Shown: positions 8,085 to 17,208, counted from the stretch's first letter. The stretch is 64,000 bases of DNA from Desulfobaccales bacterium (GCA_041648175.1 JBAZPO010000015.1:1-64000); one strand, 5' to 3'. Numbers and translations are program-made. The notes: generated by a model from the letters alone, not told the origin.

Positions 8085-8744
8085 ATGAGAAAGAAAATGG
8101 TAATTTTGGCCTTAACGATCGCGTTATGTGGAGCTTTCCCTCTGGCAGCATATTCCTTATCATCAGTGCCACAGGCAGTTGATTTCCACGCAGAGCTCTT
8201 TTCCGGTTCTATTTCTTTTGCCGGTGAGAATCACACGCTGGTTGGGGATCTTCCCAATGTAGGAATGATGGTTGATTATTGGGTGATGTTTGATCCCCAT
8301 TTTTATGGCCAGCCCGTTCGTTTCTACGAAGTGTCGGAAGGCCTGGGTGCCGTCAATATCACTTTTGAGACAGGTCCTCGCATTGGCACCGTCCCTGGTG
8401 GTTTTAGCACAGACTATTTTTTCGATAGTGGTGGTTTTATCAAAATTGATTATGTGAGCCCCAGCGCCTATCCGGTGTTGAGCGGCTTTTTTGAGGATGC
8501 ACGTGTCGATGGGGAGGGGCTTACTGCGCATATTCGTTGCGACTTCATAACTCATAATTATGTTGGTGGAGGGACAGGTTTGTTACAAATCGATTTCTCG
8601 GGAGCCGGTGTAGCTCCTGACCCATTTACAATTACAAATTTCCAAGAGCTCAGATTGTTCACCGCGCCCGTACCCGGTACGGTGGTACTCCTGGGTTCCG
8701 GCCTCCTGGGCCTCGTGGGGTTGAGGAGGTTCAGGAAAAGTTAA
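8085..8744 (+). CDS. Secreted PEP-CTERM protein
   Basis: 219 residues. An N-terminal signal peptide (KKMVILALTIALCGAFPLAA) is followed by a ~170-residue beta-rich region with no recognised family. The C-terminus is a PEP-CTERM sorting signal: a VPGT motif in place of VPEP, a hydrophobic segment (VVLLGSGLLGLVGL) and a basic tail RRFRKS. Such proteins are processed by exosortase and tied to exopolysaccharide or surface matrix. No exosortase gene lies in the window. GGCGAGGAGG precedes the ATG. Expression should respond to cyclic-di-GMP through the riboswitch upstream. Confidence 0.8.
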   Translation: MRKKMVILALTIALCGAFPLAAYSLSSVPQAVDFHAELFSGSISFAGENHTLVGDLPNVGMMVDYWVMFDPHFYGQPVRFYEVSEGLGAVNITFETGPRIGTVPGGFSTDYFFDSGGFIKIDYVSPSAYPVLSGFFEDARVDGEGLTAHIRCDFITHNYVGGGTGLLQIDFSGAGVAPDPFTITNFQELRLFTAPVPGTVVLLGSGLLGLVGLRRFRKS

Positions 8745-8866
8745 CCGGCCATGCCCATCTTGCCATTATCAGCAATCTGAGATTGTTAAAATCATCCTTG
8801 CCTCGTTCCAAGCTCCCGTTTGGGAACAATGCTGACCGCAGGTGGTTTTTTCGCTTGTCCAATAAG

Positions 8867-9733
8867 CTATTTTTTCTTTACTACCAGGACCGGGCATTTG
8901 GCGTGGCCGATGACCCGTTCAGCCACGGATCCCATCAGGAGCCGCTTTAAGCCGGTGCGGCCGTGGCTGCCCACGACGATGAGGCTGGCTTCCTTGAAAA
9001 TGGCGGCATTGACGATGGCTTCATCCGGCCGCCCCGTGAGAATCATGGTGTCCAGGGTGAGGCCCTGCTTTTGGGCGGCCTGCTCCAAGTTTTGGACCGC
9101 CTGGGTAGCCGCGGGTATATCCCGCTCGTCTGGGGCCACTGAAACGGCGATCAGGGCGCTGCCCATGGCTTGGGCCAGGGCGAGAGTTTCTTGCCAGGCG
9201 GCCTCGCTGAAGGGTGAGCCGTCACTGGCGATCAGGAGACGTTGAAAATTTAAGGTAACTCCTTGAGGCACCACCAGCACGTGGCAGGGACTGTGGCCGA
9301 TGACCCGGGCGGTGGTGCTGCCCATGAGCAATCGGGTCAAGCCGGTATAGCCGTGACGGCCCATGATAATCAAATCAGGCTTTAGCTCTTGGGCTTCTTC
9401 CATGATGCCTTCATAAGCCGAGGAACCGGTGCGGGTCCGGGTCTCCAGGGTTACCCCCTGCTTGGCCGCCTCGGCTTTCTGCCGCTCCAAACGCTCTTGC
9501 ACCGCGGTTTCCTGGGCCTGCATCAATTCCAGATTGACCACCGGGGGCATCAAGGCATCCGGCGATTGCAGTTCATAACCCGCCAGAAAATAGAGCACTT
9601 CCAACAGAAAGATTTTGCTTCCGGTGGTTTGAGCTAATTGGAGGACGGCGGCAATGGCCCCTTCGCTGTCAGGGGAGCCGTCAGTGCACACCAGGATTTT
9701 GGGAAACAGGGTTGCTGGGCTGGTTGTAGTCAT
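8867..9733 (-). CDS. Universal stress protein with two UspA domains
   Basis: 288 residues made of two UspA folds in tandem (about 9-150 and 158-286). Each has the N-terminal strand with VCTDGS or IASDGS and the ATP-binding loop G-x2-G-x9-GS: GRHGYTGLTRLLMGSTT and GSHGRTGLKRLLMGSVA. Both domains keep the ATP-type signature, so nucleotide binding is expected. The start is preceded by GGAGGAAAATCT. It is one of five Usp genes (plus one Usp-like fusion) in the window. It lies close to another tandem Usp gene (9918-10775) on the same strand, with a heptamer-repeat spacer between them. Confidence 0.9.
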   Translation of the reverse strand: MTTTSPATLFPKILVCTDGSPDSEGAIAAVLQLAQTTGSKIFLLEVLYFLAGYELQSPDALMPPVVNLELMQAQETAVQERLERQKAEAAKQGVTLETRTRTGSSAYEGIMEEAQELKPDLIIMGRHGYTGLTRLLMGSTTARVIGHSPCHVLVVPQGVTLNFQRLLIASDGSPFSEAAWQETLALAQAMGSALIAVSVAPDERDIPAATQAVQNLEQAAQKQGLTLDTMILTGRPDEAIVNAAIFKEASLIVVGSHGRTGLKRLLMGSVAERVIGHAKCPVLVVKKK

Positions 9734-9754
9734 AGATTTTCCTCCAATTAAAAA

Positions 9755-9926
9755 GTAAGTAAGCAGTGAGCAGTGAGCAGAAACTGAGCGAACTACTCTC
9801 AGCTTACGGCTTGGAAGAGTTCGTCAAGTGTAGGGCACCCCGCTCACGGGTGTTGAGCACAGGCTGGAAAGCCTGTGCTACCGGATTACTTCCTCCTTAC
9901 TGCTCACCGCTTACCGCTCACTGCTT
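9755..9926. repeat. Heptamer repeats and hairpin between two Usp genes
   Basis: A tandem GCAGTGA-type heptamer array (about 9760-9780) and its inverted counterpart (about 9900-9926) bracket a spacer that contains the hairpin repeat 9858-9882. The right array runs into the end of the 9918-10775 gene and supplies its last two codons and stop. The arrangement resembles the inverted heptamer arrays around 17731-17776 and 18174-18203. Confidence 0.55.
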
Positions 9927-10775
9927 TACTACCAAGACAGGACAGGGAGATTGGCCGATAACCCGTTCGGTAACGCTCCCCATAAGGAGCCTTTTCAGAC
10001 CGGTGCGGCCGTGGCTCCCCATGATGATCAGATCAACCTCATTTTTGATGGCTTGGTGGATGATGCCGGCATCCGGGGCGACTCCCTGGGGCGACACTCC
10101 CTTCAGCGGCATGCCGGCGCGGTTGGCGGCGGTGAGCAGCTTATGGACCAGGGCTTGGGCTTCAATGATATCCCCTTCTTCCGGGGCCACCGCGACGGCA
10201 ATCAACTGGCTCGCCGCCTGTTTGGCCATGGCCAGGGCAAGGTCCCAGGTTACCTCGCTGTGAGGCGAGCCGTCGGACGCGACCAAGATCCGCTGAAACC
10301 CAATGGCGCCGCCTTTGGGCACCACCAGGACGTTCACCGGGCTGTGGCCGATGACCCGGGCGGTGACGCTGCCCATAAGGATGTCGGCCAGGCCGTGTTT
10401 GCCTCGCCGGCCCAGGATCACCAGGTCGGGGGCAATTTTTTCGACTTCCGCCACGATGGCGGCATAGGGCTGCTGGCCTTCAGGCAACAAAAGCTGGACG
10501 GGCACCCCCAGTTTGGCGGCCTCGGCCTCAATGACCTCCATGTTCCTTTTGGCCTCTTGTGCCAGAATGCTCCTGACGTCAGGCATCACCGCCTGAAATT
10601 CCGGCACAATTTCCAGGACCTGGACCACAAAGACCTGGCTGCCGCAGACCTTGGCCAAATCCAGAGTACCGGCCACGGCGTTATTCGCCCCGGCCGAGCC
10701 GTCGGTGCAGACCATCAGTTTATCCCATCGGGCGGGACAGATTAACGGCGGGAATATGTCCAGAATATTTTCCAT
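9918..10775 (-). CDS. Universal stress protein with two UspA domains
   Basis: 285 residues in two UspA domains. The first has MVCTDGSAGANNAV and GRRGKHGLADILMGSVT; the second has LVASDGSPHSE and GSHGRTGLKRLLMGSVT. Both ATP-loop signatures are intact. The gene begins 8 bases after the stop of the core-less PEP-synthase-like gene (10784-12004) on the same strand, so the two probably form an operon; no strong ribosome site is present, which fits translational coupling. The final Lys-Gln-stop codons fall inside the heptamer repeat. The link with a PEP-synthase-like protein hints at a shared stress or energy function. Confidence 0.9.
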   Translation of the reverse strand: MENILDIFPPLICPARWDKLMVCTDGSAGANNAVAGTLDLAKVCGSQVFVVQVLEIVPEFQAVMPDVRSILAQEAKRNMEVIEAEAAKLGVPVQLLLPEGQQPYAAIVAEVEKIAPDLVILGRRGKHGLADILMGSVTARVIGHSPVNVLVVPKGGAIGFQRILVASDGSPHSEVTWDLALAMAKQAASQLIAVAVAPEEGDIIEAQALVHKLLTAANRAGMPLKGVSPQGVAPDAGIIHQAIKNEVDLIIMGSHGRTGLKRLLMGSVTERVIGQSPCPVLVVKQ

Positions 10776-10783
10776 ATCGCGCT

Positions 10784-12004
10784 TTAACCGGATTGGTTGC
10801 TTGAACCCACCGGCTCATTGCCGGCGTCTCCGGTCTCCTCCTCTCCCGGTCTCTCATAGTGGCCGGCCAGAAAACGTTCCGCCAAGACCTGGCTGGTGTT
10901 GTCATCTTTCATGAGCATGTCCATCTGGCGCACGTAGGCCATGAGACGGCCGACGAGATTCAAACGGTCCTCCGTCTCAGATGCCGGATGTCGGCGGAAG
11001 CGGGCCCGGATAACATCGCCAAAGATTTCCATATTAAAGCCCAAACGTTCCAGGATCAAGGCGATGAGCCGGATACGCCGAATGCGCCGGACATCATCCG
11101 CGGCCCCGCCCTTGAAGGTGAAGTTGATATAGTTATCCGAGGGCGCGTCGCCTATGTAGCTGTCCACGCTTTGAAAATGATACCCCAGGCGGCAGGCGTA
11201 ATTGACGTAGTTGGCCGCCACGATGGCGTAAGTCTTGTCCCAGAAATTCTGAGGGGGATTAATAGCCGATTGGCCCAGCACCTGCAAAAAGCCGCCCACA
11301 TCCACCGGCACCGGCCCGGCCCAGGTGATGCCGGGATAGCTGATGCCTGCCCATAAGGCCCGCATGGGCCGGGAGATGATGTCTTCGGGCGGCACCGGGG
11401 TGTCGTGGCTGGCCAGACCATCGCCTAAGTCCACCAGGTGGAGGTTGAGAGGCAGCGAGGTTTTGAGCTTCAGAAGTTTCAGGGCGGGGACGCTGCCCTG
11501 GGCCACATCGTCCATGAGACCAAACATCACCTGGATGGCTTTCTCGTGGGCAAAACGGGTGATGTCGTTATAGGTGCGGCAGTGCTCCGGGCGAAACGTG
11601 GGACTGCGCCGGTCCACCAGGTTTAAGGGGATAATCAGCTCGGTCACGGCCTTAAGCCGCATAGGGTCCGGCGCGACGGAGGTGGAGGCTTCTTGCAAGC
11701 GTTGGTGGATGGCCTCTTTGACCCGGACCCGGGCCTCCTCCAAATCAGAGTATTTGCCCCCGGAGATCTTTTGGAGCGCCGCCACCATGCCGGCAAAATG
11801 CTGGTCCAGGACCCAGACCCTGGAGTTGAGAAAAGACAGGTCCGGGGCATTCGGGCTTGCCAGCATCTCCTCCAGGCCGCCGATAATACCCTGGATTTCG
11901 TTGTTGCTGGCCAAAACCTGCTGGAACCCGCTCCAGATCGCTTTTAGTTTGGGAGCAGTATTAGTTCTCTTCAAGAAGCGGTGGAAAAAATCGAGCAGGC
12001 CCAT
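10784..12004 (-). CDS. Core-less PEP-synthase-like paralogue (N- and C-terminal domains only)
   Basis: 406 residues. The first ~115 residues match the helical N-terminal domain of the two large PEP-synthase-like proteins in this window (18204-20768 and 38310-40823). From ~122 onward it matches their ~280-residue C-terminal domain, including ITELIIPLNLVD-like and CRTYNDITRFAHEKA segments. The ATP-grasp domain and phospho-histidine swivel domain that lie between these parts in the large proteins are absent, with no trace. It therefore cannot be a dikinase. The two end domains must form a module with a role of its own, perhaps regulatory or scaffolding. It is probably co-transcribed with the Usp gene 9918-10775. 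GGAAGAC precedes the ATG. Confidence 0.75.
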   Translation of the reverse strand: MGLLDFFHRFLKRTNTAPKLKAIWSGFQQVLASNNEIQGIIGGLEEMLASPNAPDLSFLNSRVWVLDQHFAGMVAALQKISGGKYSDLEEARVRVKEAIHQRLQEASTSVAPDPMRLKAVTELIIPLNLVDRRSPTFRPEHCRTYNDITRFAHEKAIQVMFGLMDDVAQGSVPALKLLKLKTSLPLNLHLVDLGDGLASHDTPVPPEDIISRPMRALWAGISYPGITWAGPVPVDVGGFLQVLGQSAINPPQNFWDKTYAIVAANYVNYACRLGYHFQSVDSYIGDAPSDNYINFTFKGGAADDVRRIRRIRLIALILERLGFNMEIFGDVIRARFRRHPASETEDRLNLVGRLMAYVRQMDMLMKDDNTSQVLAERFLAGHYERPGEEETGDAGNEPVGSSNQSG

Positions 12005-12288
12005 AGTCTTCCAATGTACCTTGACTTAATCCATAAGGGAAAATCAATTTCTATATTTTGATTGAAAATAAGTTTAAAGGGTGTTAAATAATAACCGCAA
12101 TTGTGCAATTTTTCACTTATTAAATAATTATCGATAATTTTTAGCAAAATCAGGGCAATAAACCAAGTTTTTACAAACTGTAAAAATATTTGACAGCTAA
12201 TTATTTCGCACAGAGGGGCAAAAGTTCCATGACAACTAGAATCCCACCTGTTTCCGGCTACTTAATTAACCGGTAATTTTGCCCCATG
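12005..12288. other. AT-rich intergenic region between divergent operons
   Basis: No gene is seen. The region separates the core-less PEP-synthase-like gene (minus) from the sigma-54 operon (plus). It is AT-rich, with runs that may be an activator or IHF site, such as the area around TTATTAAATAATTATCGATAA. No exact operator can be assigned. Confidence 0.4.
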
Positions 12289-12305
12289 TTGGCACAAGCA
12301 TTGCT
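12289..12305 (+). promoter_or_regulatory. Sigma-54 promoter of the first TauE/Usp operon
   Basis: TTGGCACAAGCATTGCT fits the -24/-12 consensus (TGGCAC-N5-TTGCT). GG at 12291-12292 and GC at 12303-12304 are separated by exactly 10 bases, the spacing sigma-54 needs. It lies about 95 bases before the TTG start of the first operon gene. An enhancer-binding activator is encoded at 28809-30179. Confidence 0.75.
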
Positions 12306-12398
12306 AAACTGAAACCCCCAAAGTTTGAGCTGATAATGGACGAATAGCCAGGTGGCTGTCCTCTTAAATTGTGACATATCGGAGGGAGGTGAACAACG

Positions 12399-12686
12399 TT
12401 GAAATCCTTTTTGGTTATCATCTTTAATTTCTTGCTCTTGTCCGTTCCTAGCGCCCTGGTGTGGGCGGCAGCGGAGAAGGCCGAAGCCTTGGAGAAGAAA
12501 ATCGATGTGGCGAAATTGACCGGCATCAATTACTTCTTCGCCAGCAAGTATAACGACAATATGTGGCTCTACGCCATCATCGTCACCGTGCTCATGGGCC
12601 TGATCGGCTTGATCATCGCCCTGGTAACCGACGTCATCCTGAAGATGATCGGCATGGAAGTCCACAAGATCGAGCACCACGAATAA
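12399..12686 (+). CDS. Small exported/membrane protein of a TauE operon
   Basis: 95 residues. A cleavable-looking signal (SFLVIIFNFLLLSVPSALVWA) is followed by a short charged segment (EKAEALEKK) and one transmembrane helix (WLYAIIVTVLMGLIGLIIALV), then a short tail ending HKIEHHE. The start is TTG at 12399, supported by GGAGGGAGGTGA upstream. It is the first gene behind a sigma-54 promoter and is followed at 24 bases by a TauE-family gene and then a Usp gene. No family name is known to me. A helper or regulator of the transporter is a reasonable inference from position. Confidence 0.7.
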   Translation: MKSFLVIIFNFLLLSVPSALVWAAAEKAEALEKKIDVAKLTGINYFFASKYNDNMWLYAIIVTVLMGLIGLIIALVTDVILKMIGMEVHKIEHHE

Positions 12687-12710
12687 CACCCGGAGGGGAG
12701 GAACTGCGCA

Positions 12711-13742
12711 ATGCTTGATATGTTTAATGTATATTTACCCATCGCCGAGATGCAATTCAATGCCCTCATCCTGGTGGCCATCGGCTTTTCGGTAGGGGTG
12801 CTGGGCGGCTTCTTCGGGGTGGGCGGCGCCTGGGTGGTGACCCCGGCGCTGAATATTTTCGGCTTTCCCATGGCTTACGCCATCGGCACCGACCTGGCCC
12901 ACATCTTCGGCAAATCCATCGTGGCCACGGCCAAACACCGCAAGATGGGCAACGTGGACATGAAATTGGGGCTCATGTCCATCGTGGGCTCGGTCATCGG
13001 GGTGGAGATCGGGGCCCAGAACGTTATGTGGCTGACCAAGCTGGGCATCGCCGGCCCGGTGGTGCGTTATTTATATATGTTCCTGCTTTTCGGGCTGGGC
13101 ATCTACATGCTTTATGATTACGCCACCAAGGACAAGCGGGCCGCGGCCCAGGCGGCCAAAGTGGCCGAAGCGGCCCGGGCGGGATTGGCGCCCCCGGTAC
13201 GAAAGTCCTGGAACCTGCCGCCGATGATTCACTTCCCGGCCTCGGGCATCACCATCTCCTTTTGGACGGTGAGCGGGGTATTTCTCTTTACCGGCTGGCT
13301 CTCCGGCCTCCTGGGCGTAGGCGGCGGCTTCATCCGCATGCCGGCCTTGATTTATCTCATCGGCTGCCCCACTGCCATCGCGGTGGGCACCGACCTGTTC
13401 TCGGTGCTGTTCTCCGGGGCGTATGGCTGCTTCACGTACGGCATTAAGGGCCGGGTGGAAATCATCGCCGCGGTTCTGATGCTCTTCGGCGCTGCCATCG
13501 GGGCCCAGGTGGGCGTGACTGCGGTTAAGTACATCCGGGGCTACGGCATCCGGCTGCTCTTTGCCATTATGATCATCCTGGCCGGCTCCTCCGTGGCCCT
13601 GAAGCAATTCAATATGACTACTACCGCCGCCTGGGTGGTTATGTGCGCCGCCCTGGGTATGTGCGTGGTGATCATGGTCAAGCTGTGGAACGGCTTCCAG
13701 AAAGAAAAGGCTGAGAAGATGGCTATGAAAGGAGGGGCCTAA
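12711..13742 (+). CDS. TauE/SafE-family anion exporter
   Basis: 343 residues, strongly hydrophobic, about eight membrane helices in two halves. Each half starts with the glycine-rich signature of the family: GVLGGFFGVGGAWVVTPAL and SGLLGVGGGFIRMPALI. A cytoplasmic loop (KDKRAAAQAAKVAEAARAG) lies between them. The family exports sulfite, sulfoacetate or related anions across the cytoplasmic membrane. It is paralogous to the TauE proteins at 23726-24802 and 31919-32860. It sits in a sigma-54 operon between a small membrane protein and a Usp gene (2-base gap). Substrate is not determined from sequence. Confidence 0.88.
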   Translation: MLDMFNVYLPIAEMQFNALILVAIGFSVGVLGGFFGVGGAWVVTPALNIFGFPMAYAIGTDLAHIFGKSIVATAKHRKMGNVDMKLGLMSIVGSVIGVEIGAQNVMWLTKLGIAGPVVRYLYMFLLFGLGIYMLYDYATKDKRAAAQAAKVAEAARAGLAPPVRKSWNLPPMIHFPASGITISFWTVSGVFLFTGWLSGLLGVGGGFIRMPALIYLIGCPTAIAVGTDLFSVLFSGAYGCFTYGIKGRVEIIAAVLMLFGAAIGAQVGVTAVKYIRGYGIRLLFAIMIILAGSSVALKQFNMTTTAAWVVMCAALGMCVVIMVKLWNGFQKEKAEKMAMKGGA

Positions 13743-13744
13743 TC

Positions 13745-14164
13745 ATGAAAATCCTGGTTCCTGTAGATGGGTCAGCTTACTCCCTAAAGGCAGTGGAAAC
13801 CGCCTGCGACCTGGCAAAATCTCAACCACCCTCTTCCCTGGTGTTGGTGGCGGTGGCAGTGGAAATTCCCGAACTGGGAGAAGGGAGATACATCTACGAT
13901 AAAATGAAGGCTCAAGCTGAGGCGGCCCTGGAGCAAGCTGCGGAAGTCGCCCGGAAATGCGGCACCGTGGGCGAGGTGCTCCTGGCCACCGGAGCTTCCC
14001 CGGCGGATGAGATCGTCCAGGTGGCTAAAGTTCAAAAAGCCGACCTCATCGTTATCGGCAGCCGGGGGCTGGCGGGCAAGACCAGTTCCTTCGTTGGCAG
14101 CACCGCCTCCCAGGTGGTAACCTATTCACCCTGCTCGGTCCTGGTGGTCAAGGCCCAGGATTGA
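13745..14164 (+). CDS. Universal stress protein, single UspA domain
   Basis: 139 residues, the normal length for one UspA domain. It opens with ILVPVDGSAYSLKAVE and ends with the ATP-binding loop GSRGLAGKTSSFVGSTA followed by SPCSVLVVKA. It starts two bases after the TauE stop and has AAAGGAGGGG in the end of that gene, so it is the last gene of the sigma-54 operon. A terminator follows. The gene is likely to sense ATP/energy state or modulate the neighbouring exporter; this is inference from the repeated pairing in this window. Confidence 0.9.
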   Translation: MKILVPVDGSAYSLKAVETACDLAKSQPPSSLVLVAVAVEIPELGEGRYIYDKMKAQAEAALEQAAEVARKCGTVGEVLLATGASPADEIVQVAKVQKADLIVIGSRGLAGKTSSFVGSTASQVVTYSPCSVLVVKAQD

Positions 14165-14193
14165 TCTTCCTATAGGTAAGTTAAGTTCCATAA

Positions 14194-14226
14194 AAAAGGC
14201 GGCCTCTTGATTGAGGGGCCGCCTTT
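14194..14226 (+). terminator. Rho-independent terminator after the TauE/Usp operon
   Basis: A strong hairpin with arms AAAGGCGGCCTC and GGGGCCGCCTTT around a short loop, 30 bases after the Usp stop. The right arm ends in a short T-run, and the left A-run could make it work on both strands. Confidence 0.75.
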
Positions 14227-14878
14227 GTAGTTTAGTACTGGTGCTGCCGAGCCCCGAATTAATACGTTTGTGATTGATTACACGTATTCAAAATTTTTGT
14301 CTAAAGGGAAACTCAAATTAAAAAGCGTGCCCCATTATTGCCTTGACTTTTGCTCCGCGCTCCATTAAAAGAGAAAAAATGACTTGTGAATTATTTAACA
14401 AGTTTTATTTCGCCTGACCCATGACAGCCCTGCCGGTCTTGGTGCCCAAGAAGCAGCGAGCGCCGGTTCTCATATAGAGGGAGGGCCGCATCCGCAGTTC
14501 CGGAGCGACCCTTCCTCATTTCCCCATTCATGTGTCCTACTTGAGAACTCAAACCATTCGGTTCGACCATCTAAGCTGTCAGCCAAAACAGCCGCGGAAC
14601 CAGGAAAGGCTTGACGGGAATATCCCCCCTCACACGACCTTGAAGATACTGGTTAACTAAGCTAAATTATGATAAAATTCAAGCTGCATGAATTACTCAG
14701 GGCTCGGGCCTCGACGCCGCGGGGTAAGGTCCGCACAGCCCGGTGGCTCAAGATTTTCCAGTAAAGAATAACCCGCGTCTCTTAATTATTTGTTGAGAAA
14801 ACTTACCAAATATAGTAAGCAACTGGACCCGGCGTTGATTTCGGATTAATATGGCCCATTGGGACTCTGTGTAGCATC
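14227..14878. other. 650-bp intergenic region, no gene recognised
   Basis: No ORF with a ribosome site is present on either strand. The segment 14400-14740 is more GC-rich and has several potential stems (for example around 14690-14750). It may encode a small RNA or hold a long regulatory leader for the kinase gene, but no known RNA family was recognised. Confidence 0.35.
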
Positions 14879-17203
14879 ATGTGGAGAAATAAAGAGACTA
14901 TGCGCCGCTTCCCGTTTCTCGCCTCTCGCTATGCTCTGGCCTTGTTGTTGAGCGTCAATTTCGTCCTGCTGGGGATTAGCATCTATCTGGGGTTGAAGTC
15001 CGCCAACCAGATGAAGGAAATCGTCAAGGAAGATTTCAACCAGCAGCAACTGGTGTTGGCTAAACATACCGCCAGCCTCTTGGAACAGGATATTAACTTT
15101 CTCAAACGGGAGTTGAGCACCCTCAATTTCTCTCCTTCTATTCAATACATAGAGCCGCTGTCCTGGGCCAACCGCATGCGGGCCACCCTGGCATCCGTCC
15201 GGGAAGAAGGGGTGGTGGAGATTGTGCGTATCACCCCGGACGGCAACCGGGCTTACCAGGTGGACAGCCGGGGAGTTGATCAAATTACCACCGGCTCCTT
15301 CAAAGACGCCGCTTACCTCTCGTGGGCCGCCGAACCGGAACACAAGGGCCAGGTTTTAGTGATGCCGGTATCCACGAATATTCCCCATTTCGTGGGCCGA
15401 CTCATCACCGTCATGGCCGTGCCCACCTACGGGATGTCGGTGGACGATACCCATCCCCATCCCTCGGGGTCCTTCGCGGGGGTGCTGGCCTTCTATATCG
15501 ACGCTCACGCCCTGGCCAAGAAGTTTACCCAGGGGCTCCGCAGCGGCAAGACCGGTTATGCCTGGATCATGGACAGTGATGGCATCTTTCTCAATCACCC
15601 CGAACGGGACTTCGTCGGCAAAAATGCCTTTGTGGTGCGCAAGGAACGCATGTCCGCCATCTCCTTTGACGCCATCAACCAGATCCAACGGGAGAAGATG
15701 CTAACAGGACAAGAAGGCCTGGGCACCTATATCTCCGGGTGGCACCGGGGCATGGCCGGAGAGATTCCAAAGCTTATGGCCTACGCCCCGGTGAAGCTGG
15801 AAGACCAAAATGTGGTTCAGGACAACAAACCCATGGCTTCCTGGTCCGTGGCGGTGGTGGCCCCGGCCAGCGAAGTGGAAGGGGTGATCCATACCCTTTA
15901 TACGCGGCAGTTCTACCTGCAAGTCATCATCGGTCTGGTGGTCCTATCTGGCACTATCGTCATGCTCAATTTCCGCTATGAGCAGCAATTCTCCTCCAGC
16001 CTGGAAGAAGAAGTGAACCGCCAGAAGCTAAAATTGCAAAAATCCGAGGCCCGCTACCAGGGTTTGGTAGAAAACGCCGCGGACTTGATCTATTCCGTGG
16101 ACGCCGGCGGCCATATCCTGTCCATCAACCGCTTTGCGGCCACCTTCTTCTCCCAAGCCGCGGGCCCGTTCGATCCTGAGGTCAAAATCAATCCGCAAGT
16201 TTTTATCGGACTCACCCTGAATGATGTTTTTGACCATAAGTCGGCGGAATTCCAGCTGGAATGGATTAGAGACGTCCAGGCAACCGGCCGGGTGCAAAGC
16301 AAACGTCACCGGGTCACTATCGCCGAAAAGGAATTTTGGTTTTCCACCAGCATCGTGGGCGTTAAAGATGAACAGGGCGATATCTTTGCCTACGAGATCA
16401 TTTCCCGGAACATCACGGCCCGCAAAGCTATTGAAGACCGGATGATCAACATGGAAAAACTGGCCTCCATCGGCACCCTGGCCGCGGGCGTGGCCCATGA
16501 GATCAATAATCCCATGACCGTGATCCTGGGGTTCACCGAACATCTGCTGGAACAGACTGGATCTTTGCCCGAGGTGCACGAAACCCTCCAGGTCATTGAG
16601 GACGAAGGCCTGCGCTGCAAAAAAATCATCGAAAATCTCCTTACCTTCGCCCGCACCCCGGAACGTACCGAAACCAAAGCCGATATCAATTCCATCATGG
16701 AAAAGACCCTGGCAGTGGTGAAAAATACCTTGCTGACCAAAAAAGTCCGCCTGGAAACCAGCCTGGCCATCGGGCTGCCCCTGGCCCAAGGTGACCCTCA
16801 GGAATTGCGCCAGGTTTTCATTAATATGATTAACAATGCCAGGGACGCCATGACGGGTGGCGGATTGCTCAAGGTCAGCACAAACCTGACCCCGGACGGC
16901 AACCGCCTGGCCATCGAATTCACTGATACCGGGAATGGCATCCCCCGGGAAGCCCAAGCCAAGATCTTCGACCCCTTTTTCACCACCAAGGGGACGGGCA
17001 AAGGCACCGGCCTGGGTCTGTCCATGAGTTACGGCATTATCACCAAATTCGGGGGGAACATCATGTTCACCAGCTTCCCCGCGGATGAATATCCCGAGAA
17101 GCATGGCACCACCTTTACCGTTTATCTGCCCATTATTACCGGCCCCGAGGCCGAGGCGGCCGGCCCGGAAGGCCAGGCCGAACCGGCCGCGGGCGTCTCA
17201 TAA
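14879..17203 (+). CDS. Sensor histidine kinase with Cache and PAS domains
   Basis: 774 residues. One membrane helix at ~18-38, a ~300-residue periplasmic double-Cache-type sensor (45-340; motif GYAWIMDSDGIFLNHPE), a second helix at ~346-364, a coiled segment, a PAS domain (~390-515), HisKA with the phospho-acceptor in AAGVAHEINNP (H540), and a HATPase with NMINNARDA, DTGNGIP and GTGKGTGLGLSMSYGI. It is a complete membrane kinase. ATG 14879 lacks a ribosome site; ATG 14900 has AAAGAGAC before it and may be the true start. It is followed by a receiver gene (17332) and a PEP-synthase-like gene, its probable output. Confidence 0.9.
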   Translation: MWRNKETMRRFPFLASRYALALLLSVNFVLLGISIYLGLKSANQMKEIVKEDFNQQQLVLAKHTASLLEQDINFLKRELSTLNFSPSIQYIEPLSWANRMRATLASVREEGVVEIVRITPDGNRAYQVDSRGVDQITTGSFKDAAYLSWAAEPEHKGQVLVMPVSTNIPHFVGRLITVMAVPTYGMSVDDTHPHPSGSFAGVLAFYIDAHALAKKFTQGLRSGKTGYAWIMDSDGIFLNHPERDFVGKNAFVVRKERMSAISFDAINQIQREKMLTGQEGLGTYISGWHRGMAGEIPKLMAYAPVKLEDQNVVQDNKPMASWSVAVVAPASEVEGVIHTLYTRQFYLQVIIGLVVLSGTIVMLNFRYEQQFSSSLEEEVNRQKLKLQKSEARYQGLVENAADLIYSVDAGGHILSINRFAATFFSQAAGPFDPEVKINPQVFIGLTLNDVFDHKSAEFQLEWIRDVQATGRVQSKRHRVTIAEKEFWFSTSIVGVKDEQGDIFAYEIISRNITARKAIEDRMINMEKLASIGTLAAGVAHEINNPMTVILGFTEHLLEQTGSLPEVHETLQVIEDEGLRCKKIIENLLTFARTPERTETKADINSIMEKTLAVVKNTLLTKKVRLETSLAIGLPLAQGDPQELRQVFINMINNARDAMTGGGLLKVSTNLTPDGNRLAIEFTDTGNGIPREAQAKIFDPFFTTKGTGKGTGLGLSMSYGIITKFGGNIMFTSFPADEYPEKHGTTFTVYLPIITGPEAEAAGPEGQAEPAAGVS

Positions 17204-17208
17204 AAGCT

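Noticed and set aside
12200..12300. A second cyclic-di-GMP riboswitch suggested by GCACAGAGGGGCAAAAG
   Set aside because: Only the first few bases resemble GEMM; the GACGxAAAGCC and GGGTTxCC segments are absent. The region is better explained by the sigma-54 promoter.
14400..14760. Possible 6S, SRP or other structural RNA in the long intergenic region
   Set aside because: Local stems exist, but no conserved core sequence of 6S, SRP or tmRNA could be matched by eye.
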